From contig WTXG01000523.1 of assembly GCA_022496185.1 (NCBI GenBank), forward strand, positions 1 to 15,911: a DNA stretch of 15,911 nucleotides, in the 5' to 3' direction. Source of the stretch: Multifurca ochricompacta (taxonomy: Eukaryota > Basidiomycota > Agaricomycetes > Russulales > Russulaceae). The position numbers and the translations under genes are program-made. The notes beneath the pieces are model-generated. The model was not told the origin of the DNA, did not search any database, and saw only the letters and a list, made by a program, of their open reading frames with translations. Positions 1 to 7,734 of the stretch are shown here, piece after piece; position 1 is the stretch's first letter, and each line of letters opens with the position of its first letter.

Positions 1-208
1 AACCTTGATCATGTCTTTCTGCCTTCCCAGGAAAGTTAAAAATTCATTTAGTGGCAAAACAGATAAGCTTTCATCTGACACGTCCTGAACGCCATCAGTT
101 TCAGAGTTCTGAACCTTCTTCAGTTTCTTCTTGGCCTGTCTATTGTGTTTTGTCTTTATTGTGCAGAGAGAACATGTTGCGGTATGTGTTGAAGTATTTG
201 CCTTCAGT
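1..208 (-). pseudogene. 3' part of an interrupted zinc-ribbon-like ORF (runs off the left edge)
   Basis: The minus strand is open from position 207 to the window edge (69 codons, no stop). The peptide has a Cys-x2-Cys pair (TCSLC), then a lysine-rich basic patch (RQAKKKLKK), then an acidic Ser/Asp/Glu stretch and a hydrophobic segment (LSVLPLNEFLTFLG). It resembles a basidiomycete hypothetical-protein family with a Cys-x2-Cys ... Cys-x2-Cys knuckle, but that link is from memory. Removing the hAT-like element and one copy of its 8-bp TSD joins this frame without a stop to 3365-3405, which adds 14 more codons including another Cys. It was therefore one ORF before the insertion. Function is unknown; it could be a host gene or part of an older repeat. 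Confidence 0.5.
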
Positions 209-500
209 TAGTGAATAGCAGGGGTAACCCCCAGGTATCTTCATTGGTACCTGTACCCGTACCTGTACCCATCACTACAGGTATGGGTAACCTGTGGGTC
301 ACCTGCGGGTTGCCTGTGTTAAATGCGTGCAAGTTCTTTACTTGCATCACACATTTCAGATATCCGGCCCAGGCCATCCCAGACCAAGGAGATACACAAT
401 GTGTTCATTTATGGCTGCTTAAGATCCCTCAATGATTCTTGTTTTATGCTCAGAAGATTAAGATAATTCATTATTCCATTTTTATTTTATTATTCTGGTC
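209..500 (+). repeat. Left-end repeat of the hAT-like element, copy 1
   Basis: This stretch starts TAGTGAATAGCAGGGGTAAC and contains short tandem CCTGTACCCGTA-type units around 245-275. It continues into a segment (about 320-475: GCAAGTTCTTT, then TTGCATCA, ATTTCAGA, GATCCCTCAAT, CAGAAGATTAA) that recurs, diverged, at 629-824 and 2437-2500. It gives an uninterrupted version of the site where FB1 landed in copy 2. No coding is seen. Confidence 0.6.
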
Positions 501-628
501 TCAATTTTATACAAGCACAACTAAAATCCACCCCAATATACAGAGATGATTAGATAGGATGTAATAGAACATTGAATGAAAAGCCTGTCAGATAACCACA
601 CAGAATGCAAAAATAATTGACAAATGCA

Positions 629-824
629 TAGTGATTGGCAGGGGTAACCCCTGGATAATTGTTTTGATACCCAGGTTACCCATAAAATGAAACGCATGCA
701 AGTTCTTTGGTTGCATCATGCATTTCAGACAATCGGCCTGGACCATCCTGGTCTGGGAGATATGCACTTGGATACAACGCGTTCATTTGTGGCTACTCAG
801 GATCCCTCAATAATTGCTGATTTA
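629..824 (+). repeat. Left-end repeat of the hAT-like element, copy 2 (first part, split by FB1)
   Basis: It starts TAGTGATTGGCAGGGGTAAC and follows the same order of blocks as 209-475, with substitutions and small indels. It breaks off at the TA at 823-824, where FB1 begins, and resumes at 2437. The second terminus inside the element could reflect an internal duplication of the left end or an older nested insertion. No matching TSD of its own was found. Confidence 0.6.
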
Positions 825-1154
825 CAGTAGCCCACAAAACTGTTCCAATGTTTGGCCACCCTGAAGAGATTGACCTACCACACAATGAGAATACTCTCCA
901 AAATTAGTAGAAATTAGTAGATGATAGTGTAGCATCTAAGCTTCTATTAGAGCCTATAATAATGTCAATTGAGTCAGTGGTTCATGATATATAAAATGTT
1001 TTGTGAGGCATTATCATTGGAACGGTTTTGTGGCCAACATGTGAGATGACAAAACCAGTATCTGGTGGTCATGGGAATGCATTGACAGTCATGTGACAAT
1101 GTTTAATAAGTTGAACACACACCAAATAATCATCAAGAACACTTGCTTCTTACC

Positions 1155-1519
1155 ATGCATGCCCTCTCTGCTGCCAAAAGGACTCACATCATCTCCCTCC
1201 TCACTTCAGGCAAATCTGCCCATAAAGTGTCAACTATGACTGGCCATGGCACTATTATCATCTCAAGATGGGTCATAAATACTGCCCTTACCATCCCAAG
1301 TCAAATGGAGGGAGACCAAGGAAGCTGACAGAGAGAAATGCTCAGCATGCTGTTTGCCTTATCTCCTCTGGCAGGGCAGACACAGATGTGGAAGTGACTA
1401 GAGCACTTCAGAAGTTGTTAATGGGTTCCTCTATCAACATAATATGCCCATCCATCCTCCCATCAAGTTTTCAAGCCATAACTGGCCCCTCCCATATCAT
1501 ACACCCCCATTCCATCATA
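1155..1519 (+). pseudogene. Tc1-type transposase N-terminal fragment, left arm of FB1
   Basis: From the ATG at 1155 the reading gives a helix-turn-helix region (HALSAAKRTHIISLLTSGKS, then VSTMTGHGT). After a frameshift near 1265 it gives HKYCPYHPKSNGGRPRKLTE with the AT-hook-like GRPR motif that links the two HTH units in Tc1 transposases. It then gives a second HTH-like stretch ending near LLMGSS. Beyond about 1440 the sequence no longer resembles transposase, and no D,D,D/E catalytic motif is present. It is a broken DNA-binding domain only, and could at most act as a competitor if expressed. Confidence 0.8.
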
Positions 1520-1739
1520 CAGTAACCCACAAAACCATTCCAATGTTTAACCATCCTGAAGAGATTGACCAACCACACCATAGGAATAATTTCCAAAATT
1601 AGTAGAAATTGGTATATGATATTGTATCATCTAAGTGTCACTTAGAGCCTATACTGATGTCAATTGGGTCAGTGGTTCATGATATATAAAATGTTTTGTG
1701 TAGCAATGTCATTGGATTGGTTTTGTGGCCTATTGCACT
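1520..1739 (+). repeat. Third, diverged Tc1 terminal repeat forming the spacer of FB1
   Basis: It begins CAGTAACCCACAAAACCATT right after a TA (1518-1519) and follows the outer 220 bp of the arms block by block (GAAGAGATTGACC, AAATTAGTAGAAATT, GGTTCATGATATATAAAATG). It ends near GGTTTTGTGGCC, with clearly more substitutions than the arms show to each other. Reading 1520-2434 alone gives a normal deletion derivative with two facing ends (CAGT ... ACTG). The left arm 825-1519 is then an extra inverted copy. Confidence 0.75.
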
Positions 1740-2104
1740 TATGATTGAATGGGGGTGTATGATATGGGAGGGGCCAGTTATGGCTTGAAAACTTGATGGG
1801 AGGATGGATGGGCATATTATGTTGATAGAGGAACCCATTAACAACTTCTGAAGTGCTCTAGTCACTTCCACATCTGTGTCTGCCCTGCCAGAGGAGATAA
1901 GGCAAACAGCATGCTGAGCATTTCTCTCTGTCAGCTTCCTTGGTCTCCCTCCATTTGACTTGGGATGGTAAGGGCAGTATTTATGACCCATCTTGAGATG
2001 ATAATAGTGCCATGGCCAGTCATAGTTGACACTTTATGGGCAGATTTGCCTGAAGTGAGGAGGGAGATGATGTGAGTCCTTTTGGCAGCAGAGAGGGCAT
2101 GCAT
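1740..2104 (-). pseudogene. Tc1-type transposase N-terminal fragment, right arm of FB1 (mirror copy)
   Basis: This is the exact mirror of the fragment at 1155-1519: paired coordinates sum to 3259 throughout, so there is no indel between arms. It has the same ATG, the same frameshift, the same GRPRKLT motif and the same truncation after LLMGSS. Sharing the frameshift means the damage came before the inverted duplication, or that the arms were homogenised later. Confidence 0.8.
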
Positions 2105-2434
2105 GGTAAGAAGCAAGTGTTCTTGATGATTATTTGGTGTGTGTTCAACTTATTAAACATTGTCACATGACTGTCAATGCATTCCCATGACCACCAGATA
2201 CCGGTTTTGTCATCTCACATGTTGGCCACAAAACCGTTCCAATGATAATGCCTCACAAAACATTTTATATATCATGAACCACTGACTCAATTGACATTAT
2301 TATAGGCTCTAATAGAAGCTTAGATGCTACACTATCATCTACTAATTTCTACTAATTTTGGAGAGTATTCTCATTGTGTGGTAGGTCAATCTCTTCAGGG
2401 TGGCCAAACATTGGAACAGTTTTGTGGGCTACTG

Positions 2435-2500
2435 TATGTTCAGAAGATTAATTTGATTCTTTATTTACATTCTTATTTTATTTCATTTTGTGGAACAGGC
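2435..2500 (+). repeat. Left-end repeat copy 2, resumed after FB1
   Basis: After the duplicated TA (2435-2436) the sequence runs TGTTCAGAAGATTAA, matching TGCTCAGAAGATTAA in copy 1 near 448-462. Joining 824 to 2437 rebuilds the continuous repeat. Confidence 0.6.
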
Positions 2501-3224
2501 ATGGCGCAGGCTTGTACTTTAGATACTACTTTACTACTATCTTATCAGCTGTGAGGCTTAGATGCTTTCAATAGAGCGATAGCAACTACTTTATTACAGT
2601 AGTCATACAGTGTTTATATACATTCTATGTACTATATCAGCTACTAGATTAAATGAATGCATTATCTTGTTATCTCATTTAATGATGTGATTTGATCATA
2701 TGTCAGATCTTAGATGTATATTCTATGTATCTAATTAATTTGTGAACACGTTTCTGTTGTGTTATCTATGCATGATCACAATCATGTCAGACCAATGGAA
2801 AATTGCAGCCGTGATTATTAAGTCAACCTTCCTTAATAGGAAGGAGATCAGACCAATATGCTGGTCCAATGTAGTCGCTGCCCTATGCAGCCTGTAGATA
2901 CATGTGGGCCCTGTTTTAGTAAACTAATTTGATAATTAGATTATAGAATAGTGTAAAGTAGTCTAGAGTGTATTTTAGATAGTGCCAGACCAGCAGAATT
3001 GATTGTGCATTAATAAAACAGTTGCATCAGGATTTTCAAGAGAGTGGATCACTGATAACACTTTTATTTTACATCACACCATTGATCTGCTTTGATATTT
3101 CATAGGATAACACTAGAACATATTTACAAAAACCCTGTAGCATACATCAAATAAAATATAGTCATTTGTTTGCTACAAATGTATTTTATCATTAAATTTC
3201 TGCTGATCTTGTCAATGACTGATG
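2501..3224. other. AT-rich interior of the hAT-like element, no gene seen
   Basis: I found no credible coding region, RNA gene or LTR in this stretch. It is AT-rich with scattered short repeats (CTACTTTA/ACTACTTTATTACAGTAG near 2530-2605) and one 7-bp hairpin, CCTTCCT-TAAT-AGGAAGG (2827-2844). It is best treated as non-coding transposon filler. Confidence 0.5.
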
Positions 3225-3356
3225 GCCACTTATACCCACCAAACCCGCTGCATGGGTATGGGTTTCTGGTGGGTTGGGAGTTGTATACCCATACCTGTAC
3301 CCGTCAAAACCCACGGCACTTACCTGCATGGGTATGAAAACCCTTGCTGATCCCTA

Positions 3357-3405
3357 CCTTCAGTGGAAATTTTTCGAGACCTAGGGACTTCTTGTTACAA
3401 TTCAC
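3357..3405 (-). pseudogene. Middle fragment of the same interrupted zinc-ribbon-like ORF, between the hAT-like element and the gypsy 3' LTR
   Basis: These bases lie between the right TSD of the hAT-like element (3357-3364) and the inferred end of the gypsy 3' LTR (3406). Read on the minus strand they encode VNCNKKSLGLEKFPLK. That leads in frame into the peptide at 207-1 once the hAT-like insert is removed. The N-terminal half of the ORF is missing here. If the layout is right, it lies beyond the far end of the gypsy element, outside the window. The fragment supplies the upstream cysteine of a possible zinc ribbon. Confidence 0.5.
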
Positions 3406-3950
3406 TGTCAACTGCCTGGACAGTGGGTTGTATGCGAAGGGGGGATTTGGAAGTAGGGCAAGAGATGAGAGTGAGGGTGAAAGTGCAGGGAGACGAAGTG
3501 AACAGCTCAAGGGCAAGGGGTGAGAAGCCTTCCACAAGGTGGGGCTAATCTCCTAGGTAATAAGGTACTGGATCACAAGTGGACAGTCTGGAGCTGTCCA
3601 TTCTATTCCCAAAGGGTTTATATATGTAATTACAACTGGGACTTTGGTCTGTGCACCACTTTAGGGGAGGTTAACTTTGCTTTAAACTCCCTACTGATCC
3701 ACCAATGAGAATAGCCCCACTTTTGGGCTTAGAAATCTGCAGTCTGCAGTCCACAGTTTGTGGACTGCTGTTTAGGCATTGTGGGGTTCTGTTAGTACTC
3801 TTCCCACAGGTCTCCAATTTGGCAGGAGTCCAGCCCTGGTCCGGACTGGCCCTAGGGTTATCTTTGTCTCTGAGGGTTCTACAAGGTCTTTGGGAGCGTC
3901 CAGGGATTTCTGGGGGGTCAGGAGGTCTTCTAGGGTGTCAGTTCATGACA
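3406..3950 (-). repeat. 3' LTR of the large gypsy element
   Basis: On the minus strand the LTR starts TGTCATGAAC directly after a polypurine tract (3951-3965) and ends GGCAGTTGACA at 3406. This gives a 5-bp terminal inverted repeat TGTCA/TGACA and a length of 545 bp. A TATA-like TATATAAA lies at 3617-3624 (minus), leaving about 210 bp for R and U5. The outer end abuts the interrupted zinc-ribbon ORF. Boundaries are inferred, because the partner LTR lies outside the window. Confidence 0.6.
3617..3624 (-). promoter_or_regulatory. TATA-like box in the gypsy 3' LTR
   Basis: Minus-strand TATATAAA lies about 330 bp inside the LTR from its 5' end, a sensible place for the promoter of a 545-bp LTR. 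In a 3' LTR it would drive transcription outward into 3405 and below. Confidence 0.45.
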
Positions 3951-3965
3951 CTATCCCCTCTTTAG
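3951..3965 (-). promoter_or_regulatory. Polypurine tract (plus-strand primer) of the gypsy element
   Basis: Minus-strand CTAAAGAGGGGATAG lies immediately before TGTCATGAAC, the inferred 3' LTR start, where the RNase H-resistant primer for plus-strand synthesis is expected. Confidence 0.6.
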
Positions 3966-3968
3966 GGC

Positions 3969-3987
3969 CTTGCTGTGCCACAGCAAG
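3969..3987. repeat. 9-bp perfect inverted repeat between chromodomain stop and polypurine tract
   Basis: CTTGCTGTG, one base, then CACAGCAAG. The 19-base palindrome sits a few bases downstream of the first chromodomain-frame stop and just upstream of the polypurine tract. Its role is unknown. Confidence 0.5.
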
Positions 3988-3991
3988 TTTG

Positions 3992-4563
3992 TCAGAGGTG
4001 TGGGGGTCTAGGCAGGGTGGGGTGTCGATGATGGAAGTCTTGAAGCAGAGTCATGGCATTCTTCATTTCAGTGAAGGGGACCCAAGAGTTTTCTGAGGCA
4101 GGGTAGCCTTTCCATTTGACAAGGTAACGGATGCCCTTTCTGTTAGGGGTGTGAGCAGACTGTAAGATGGTCTCTATCTCGTAATGGTCTTCTTCCCCAT
4201 TCACAAGTTCTGGTGGTGGTCGAGTGAAGTTGGGTCCATGGACTGGGGTTTCTTTGTAATGGGACAGGAGAGAGTTGTGAAAGACTGGGTGGATGCGCCA
4301 TGATTTAGGGAGTTCAAGCTTGCAGTTAACAGGGCCAGAGTGTATGACTTTGAAAGGACCATGGCATTGGGGGCTGAGTTTGGCTTTGGGGTGAGTGGTG
4401 CATATATTTGTCCCTTCCAACCAAACCAGCTCTCCTGTTTTGAAAGCATGGAGTGGTCCATCTGGTCTCGACTGTTTCATGAGTTCTGCAGCCACCTGGA
4501 GGGCAGCAGCTACTTCACTACAGATAGTTTCTAGGGTGCAGAGTCTTTCTTCAACTGACAGGA
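3992..4563 (-). pseudogene. pol: Gypsy pol: integrase C-terminal GPY/F region and chromodomain
   Basis: The frame opens after LTR D with ILSVEERL and runs through an integrase C-terminal SH3-like/GPY/F region (FKTGELVWLEG, then CHGPFKVI, then RIHPVFHNSLL). It ends in a chromodomain (HYEIETIL, then IRYLVKWKGYPASENSWVP). Chromodomains in chromoviruses bind modified histone tails and steer integration toward heterochromatin. The aromatic-cage residues Y, W and W are present. The first stop is TGA at 3992-3994. The same frame runs open to a TAA at 3963-3965, so TGA could be one more mutated CGA. This piece was severed from the integrase core by LTR D. Removing LTR D and one TAGGG joins FATP to ILSVEERL in frame. 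Confidence 0.85.
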
Positions 4564-4582
4564 TAGGGTGTTACGACCCCAC

Positions 4583-5156
4583 TGTTACGAACCCCGTCTT
4601 TGCCCGTATTCTTTTTCTTGCCCAACGACAATCCCTCTCTACCGCCCACACTCCATTATCAGATCACGTCTCCATCGTGGGATCCATCACGTGCTCTTCG
4701 TCCATCCCCGTGACCTTCTTGTTTGTTCATGTTTACCTACCGCTATCTTCGTTATCACTTATCCTCTTATCATACGACCGGACACTTACTTAATACCCTA
4801 TCAGAAGCTAGGCTTTACGCCCTCCGCTTTCGGATATTTGGGCCCACTTGACTCCGCTTCCTTATCTCGTAGACGCCCACTGAATTACGTATATAAGTCC
4901 GCTGTAGCTACCCTGTAGACCTCAGACTCGACTTATTGAATACATCGGTGTTTGTCTTCTGGACTTCCCCTTGAAACCTTTGACTCGATCGTCTCAGTGC
5001 TTTTGGCACTTTCCGCTCAACATCGTCACTAGGGAACAGCCCCTTTGACTTTGACTCATCCATTTGAACTCCAAGAGGTCTTATTGATCTCTTATCTGAA
5101 CATACGTACGAAGCTGTCACACAAGTCGTGCAGAGCGTCTCACACTGGACGTAACA
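4583..5156 (+). mobile_element. LTR C: young, CpG-rich solo LTR, TSD CCCAC
   Basis: Perfect 7-bp termini TGTTACG ... CGTAACA enclose 574 bp, flanked by CCCAC at 4578-4582 and 5157-5161. A TATA box (TATATAA, 4890-4896) sets plus orientation. I count 33 CpG dinucleotides, against 10 and 5 in LTRs A and B of similar size, so it seems to have escaped the decay around it and is probably the latest LTR insertion. The internal region has been lost, presumably by LTR-LTR recombination. Confidence 0.9.
4890..4896 (+). promoter_or_regulatory. TATA box of LTR C
   Basis: TATATAA lies about 308 bp from the LTR start, in a CpG-rich context; it is the likely core promoter. Confidence 0.55.
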
Positions 5157-5584
5157 CCCACTCTTTTCCCTAACCCTTCCTTGATGCCATCCTCTCTCCT
5201 GATCTCTGCCTTCTGTACACACAACCCTTGCCTGATGCCTGTGGCCTGCATGCCCAGGACCCTACCCTGATGCCTGTGACATGATGCTCACAGGACCCCT
5301 CACCCTTGATGTTGACACAGGACGTGTCTGGAGATGCTTCAGGCATCTAAGGTTCGCTTCAGCTGTAGATTAGATTAGATTAGATTCCGGAGTTTCGGAC
5401 TTTTTATGTTATCTTTATTACACTTCTTTCTCTCCTTACTCAGCTGATTAGTGATGGACTTAGTAATGCGCAGTAAGCATGTGATATCTCTTTGGCCAAT
5501 GGCCTTTATCCCTCTTCGTTTATTGTCCGGCACCTGTGGACTTATTCCCAGTGCGCACAGACCATTTCCCCTGGCCCCTATGGG

Positions 5585-5591
5585 TATATAA
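5585..5591 (+). promoter_or_regulatory. TATA box of LTR A
   Basis: TATATAA is followed by GGGTGTCTG, in the same place and context as in LTR B (8360-8366). The conservation between copies supports function. Confidence 0.55.
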
Positions 5592-5613
5592 GGGTGTCTG
5601 TTTCGTCTCTTTC

Positions 5614-5752
5614 ACTTCAGAGTTCTTCTAACCTCTGAAGTGTAAGTCCTATTTACTTTACTCTCTACTTCCTTTAGACTAACGCTCTATGTAGTACTTG
5701 TCTTTTCTAGGTCAGTAGTGTAGTAATATCAGAGTTCTTCTAACCTCTGAAG
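5614..5752 (+). repeat. Twin hairpin repeats downstream of the LTR A promoter
   Basis: ACTTCAGAG-loop-CCTCTGAAGT occurs at 5614-5641 and TCAGAG-loop-CTCTGA again at 5729-5750 with the same TTCTTCTAA loop. Each is followed by a CTTGTCTTTTCTAG or related block. LTR B has the same pair (about 8390-8416 and 8507-8528) with a changed loop. Being in the predicted R/U5, they would be present in the transcript. Confidence 0.6.
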
Positions 5753-6802
5753 TTACTTGTCTTTTCTAGCCTTACATGCTACTAACCACAGTCAGTATAA
5801 CCAGCAGCATGATTGTTTGACACTTGATACCTGCACCTGACTCACTGATAGTTCAGCTACTGTGCTGATGGCTGCATTCTCCTTTCCCCTGATCCTTGGC
5901 CTCTGTCTTGGCCAGCATCTGTACCCTGTCCCTGTGGCTGACACCCATAGGATCTCTGACACTGTCCCTGCCAAACCTGACTCTGAATACAAGATGACTT
6001 TGGCTTGCATTTGCCCCTCCAGGCCACATGACCTGTAGGCACATGACCTATCATGTGACCCTTGACCATGTGATCTTGGGCTTTGATCATGACCCCTCAG
6101 ATCATCTGACCCATCAATCACTTGACCCTCTTCTCTGACTCCTGTGGGAGTATTCCCACACTGATATGACTCCTGTGGGGCTGCCCCACATGACTATGCT
6201 TCTGATAAGGCTTATCCTTATCATGGACTATATTTAACATCTTAACTACTATTGGATGATAAGGACTTGATTATCTACAGTACCAGATCTCTGATACAGT
6301 ACTTAAGACCCTGTAGACAGTCAGTAGAACCCCAGACTTGACATCTTGTACCTTCAGCCTAGATATCTCTGATTCAGATATCCACTGCACCCTTTGCCCC
6401 TTTACACTTTTGACCTCCCTGAAGGGACCCCATTGCCAGAGGCAATGGGTGTGCACCTTTCCCTTTGAACCTGTCCCCTTCCCCTTCATTCCCTTTGGCT
6501 TTAGTCTGCTTGGTGTGCTTCTAGCACTGCAGCTAAGCCTGATTCCAGCTTAACAGTCAGAGGGGATTAGCTCCCTTTGACTGACTCTTCCCATCTCCCT
6601 CAGCACCTGGTTATGGTGCAGATCCTCTCCCTTCTGATGCTAAGAAGGCCTGGTGCAGCTTGCCAGGCTGTGCCAGGCTTGTCACGAGCCCAGAGGCACT
6701 GTCCCAGGAGTACAGAGCCCACTCCCGCAGCCAAGGCCCTGAACAGATCCCACGGACCCATGCGCATCACACAGGAAATGCCCTGCTGAGCATTACATAG
6801 GG

Positions 6803-7734
6803 GTGGCAAAATGGAGTGGGGGAATAAACTCTGGTTGGAAGCCATACCAGATTTCAAAGGGAGATCTTTTAGTAGCACTGTGAGTTCTAGCATTGTGGGC
6901 AAACTCCATAAAGGGGATCAGTTCTGCCCAGTCATCTTGTTGGAAGTTGCAAAAGACATGGAGGTATTGTTCTAGTTCTTGGTTGACCTGTTCAGTCTCT
7001 CCATCAGTCTGGGGGTGATAGGCAGTGCTCAAGGATGATTGTACTCCTAGCTTGCTCCACATTTCCTTCATGACTTTGGATGCAAACTGGGGGCCTTGAT
7101 CAGAGATGACTTGGTCTGGGAGGCCAGTGTGTCTCCATACATGTTCAAGGAATAGTTTGGAGGTTTCTGGAGCAGTGATATCTTTGGTGCAAGGAACAAT
7201 GATGGTGGCTTTACTGAACCGGTCCACCACCACAAATAGGGAGTTGTATGACTGAGACAGGGGTAAGTCTGTGATGAAGTCCATGGTGATTGTTCCCCAT
7301 ACTTGAGTTGGAACTTGGTTGGGTTGCAAAGGGATGGGTAGTCGAGGTCAAACTTTGGTTTCTTGGCAGGTGGCACATCCATCCACATATTCTTTGACAA
7401 AGGAGGACATCCCTGGCCACCAAAATTCTCGTGATACTAGTTCATAGGTCTTCCATCTGCCTGGATGTCCTGTGGCAATGGAATCATGGTGTAACTTTAC
7501 AATGTCTCTTCATAGTTCTTGGGACTTGGGGATGTAGACTTGGCCTTTATGTAGGATTAGGCCATTCTCTAGGTTCCAGTCCTCCAGTCCTTTGGCAAGG
7601 GAGCGTGGCCCATTGTGCAAGATGGTGGTCAGGGCTTGGGTGACTTCATTGTCATGGTCTTGGCAGTCTTTGATTCTGTGGTGTAGAGTGGAGTCATGAG
7701 TTGTTGTGACTGTGGTTTTCATGGCCTGAATGCG
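6803..7734 (-). pseudogene. pol: Gypsy pol: integrase zinc-binding domain and D,D(35)E catalytic core
   Basis: The N-terminal HHCC zinc finger is visible ([16 protein letters not shown], then CATC, about 7360-7490). The catalytic core follows: first Asp in ITMDFITD (codon about 7279-7281), second in ISDQGPQF (about 7099-7101) and Glu 36 residues later in the TDGETEQVNQ motif, matching D,D(35)E. Stops TGA at 7510-7512 and 7348-7350 fall where arginine is expected (just before RDIVKL, and before PRLPIP). A one-base excess in a 7-A run (7735-7741) breaks the frame from RNase H. The core ends at FATP, where LTR D is inserted. The enzyme would have joined cDNA to the genome. Confidence 0.9.

Larger units (their letters stand above)
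825..2434. mobile_element. FB1: palindromic (fold-back) Tc1/mariner derivative, TSD TA
   Basis: The ends are CAGTAGCCCACAAAAC ... GTTTTGTGGGCTACTG, flanked by TA at 823-824 and 2435-2436, as for Tc1/mariner. The arms 825-1519 and 1740-2434 (695 bp each) are inverted copies with no indel. By eye I see only two mismatches: 1057 against 2202, where one arm keeps a CpG and the other has CA, and 1513 against 1746. The 220-bp spacer 1520-1739 is a third, more diverged copy of the terminal sequence. Each arm holds the N-terminal part of a Tc1-type transposase and nothing of the catalytic core, so the element needs a transposase in trans. It lies inside the hAT-like element. Confidence 0.9.
209..3356. 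mobile_element. Non-autonomous hAT-like DNA transposon, 8-bp TSD CCTTCAGT
   Basis: CCTTCAGT stands at 201-208 and again at 3357-3364. The left end reads TAGTGAATAGCAGGGGT. The right end, reverse-complemented, reads TAGGGATCAGCAAGGGT. These match at 13 of 17 positions, as expected for imperfect hAT terminal inverted repeats with an 8-bp duplication. Both ends are followed inward by GGGTA/TACCC-rich motifs (about 235-310 and 3230-3330), which may be sub-terminal transposase sites. No transposase coding is visible, so it would have moved in trans. Net length without nested FB1 is about 1.54 kb. Excision restores a minus-strand ORF, which supports the boundaries. Confidence 0.7.
5310..5822 (+). 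mobile_element. LTR A: solo LTR nested in LTR D, TSD CTTGA
   Basis: It starts TGTTGACACAGG and ends TGTTTGACA, 513 bp, flanked by CTTGA at 5305-5309 and 5823-5827. It is the same family as LTR B, sharing TGCTTCAGGCATC near the start, CGGAGTTTC, CACCTGTGGACTTATTCCCA, TATATAAGGGTGTCTG and a repeated hairpin motif. The different TSDs show two independent insertions. It holds about ten CpG. No internal region remains. Confidence 0.9.
4569..6797. mobile_element. LTR D: long solo LTR in gypsy integrase, TSD TAGGG, holding two further LTRs
   Basis: TAGGG flanks both sides (4564-4568 and 6798-6802), and the termini are TGTTACGAC ... GCATTACA. With LTR C and LTR A removed the unit is about 1.13 kb without coding, most simply a long solo LTR. 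It contains several hairpin-forming motifs (GACTCCTGTGGG/CCCACA near 6135-6195, GATAAGGCTTATCCTTATC near 6199-6220, CCATTGCCAGAGGCAATGG near 6429-6448). It also has a cluster of CATGTGA/ACATGACC motifs near 6027-6075. It has very few CpG (about five), suggesting long exposure to deamination. Orientation is unclear. Confidence 0.75.

Noticed and set aside
629..3356. A separate hAT insertion starting at the second left end (629)
   Set aside because: Its flank CAAATGCA does not recur at the right end; only CCTTCAGT at 201 and 3357 gives a matching 8-bp TSD.
3393..3400. TGTTACAA as the end of the gypsy 3' LTR
   Set aside because: The end at 3406 (TGTCAACTG) pairs better with the start TGTCATGAAC, and the bases 3393-3405 belong to the interrupted ORF frame.
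3739..3755. TGTGGACTG as the start of the gypsy 3' LTR
   Set aside because: No purine tract precedes it; the polypurine tract followed by TGTCATGAAC at 3950 is a much better start.
5828..6797. Short reading frames in LTR D, such as near 6338-6553 or 5792-6121
   Set aside because: Low-complexity frames without motifs, and the span is bounded by LTR ends and a TSD.
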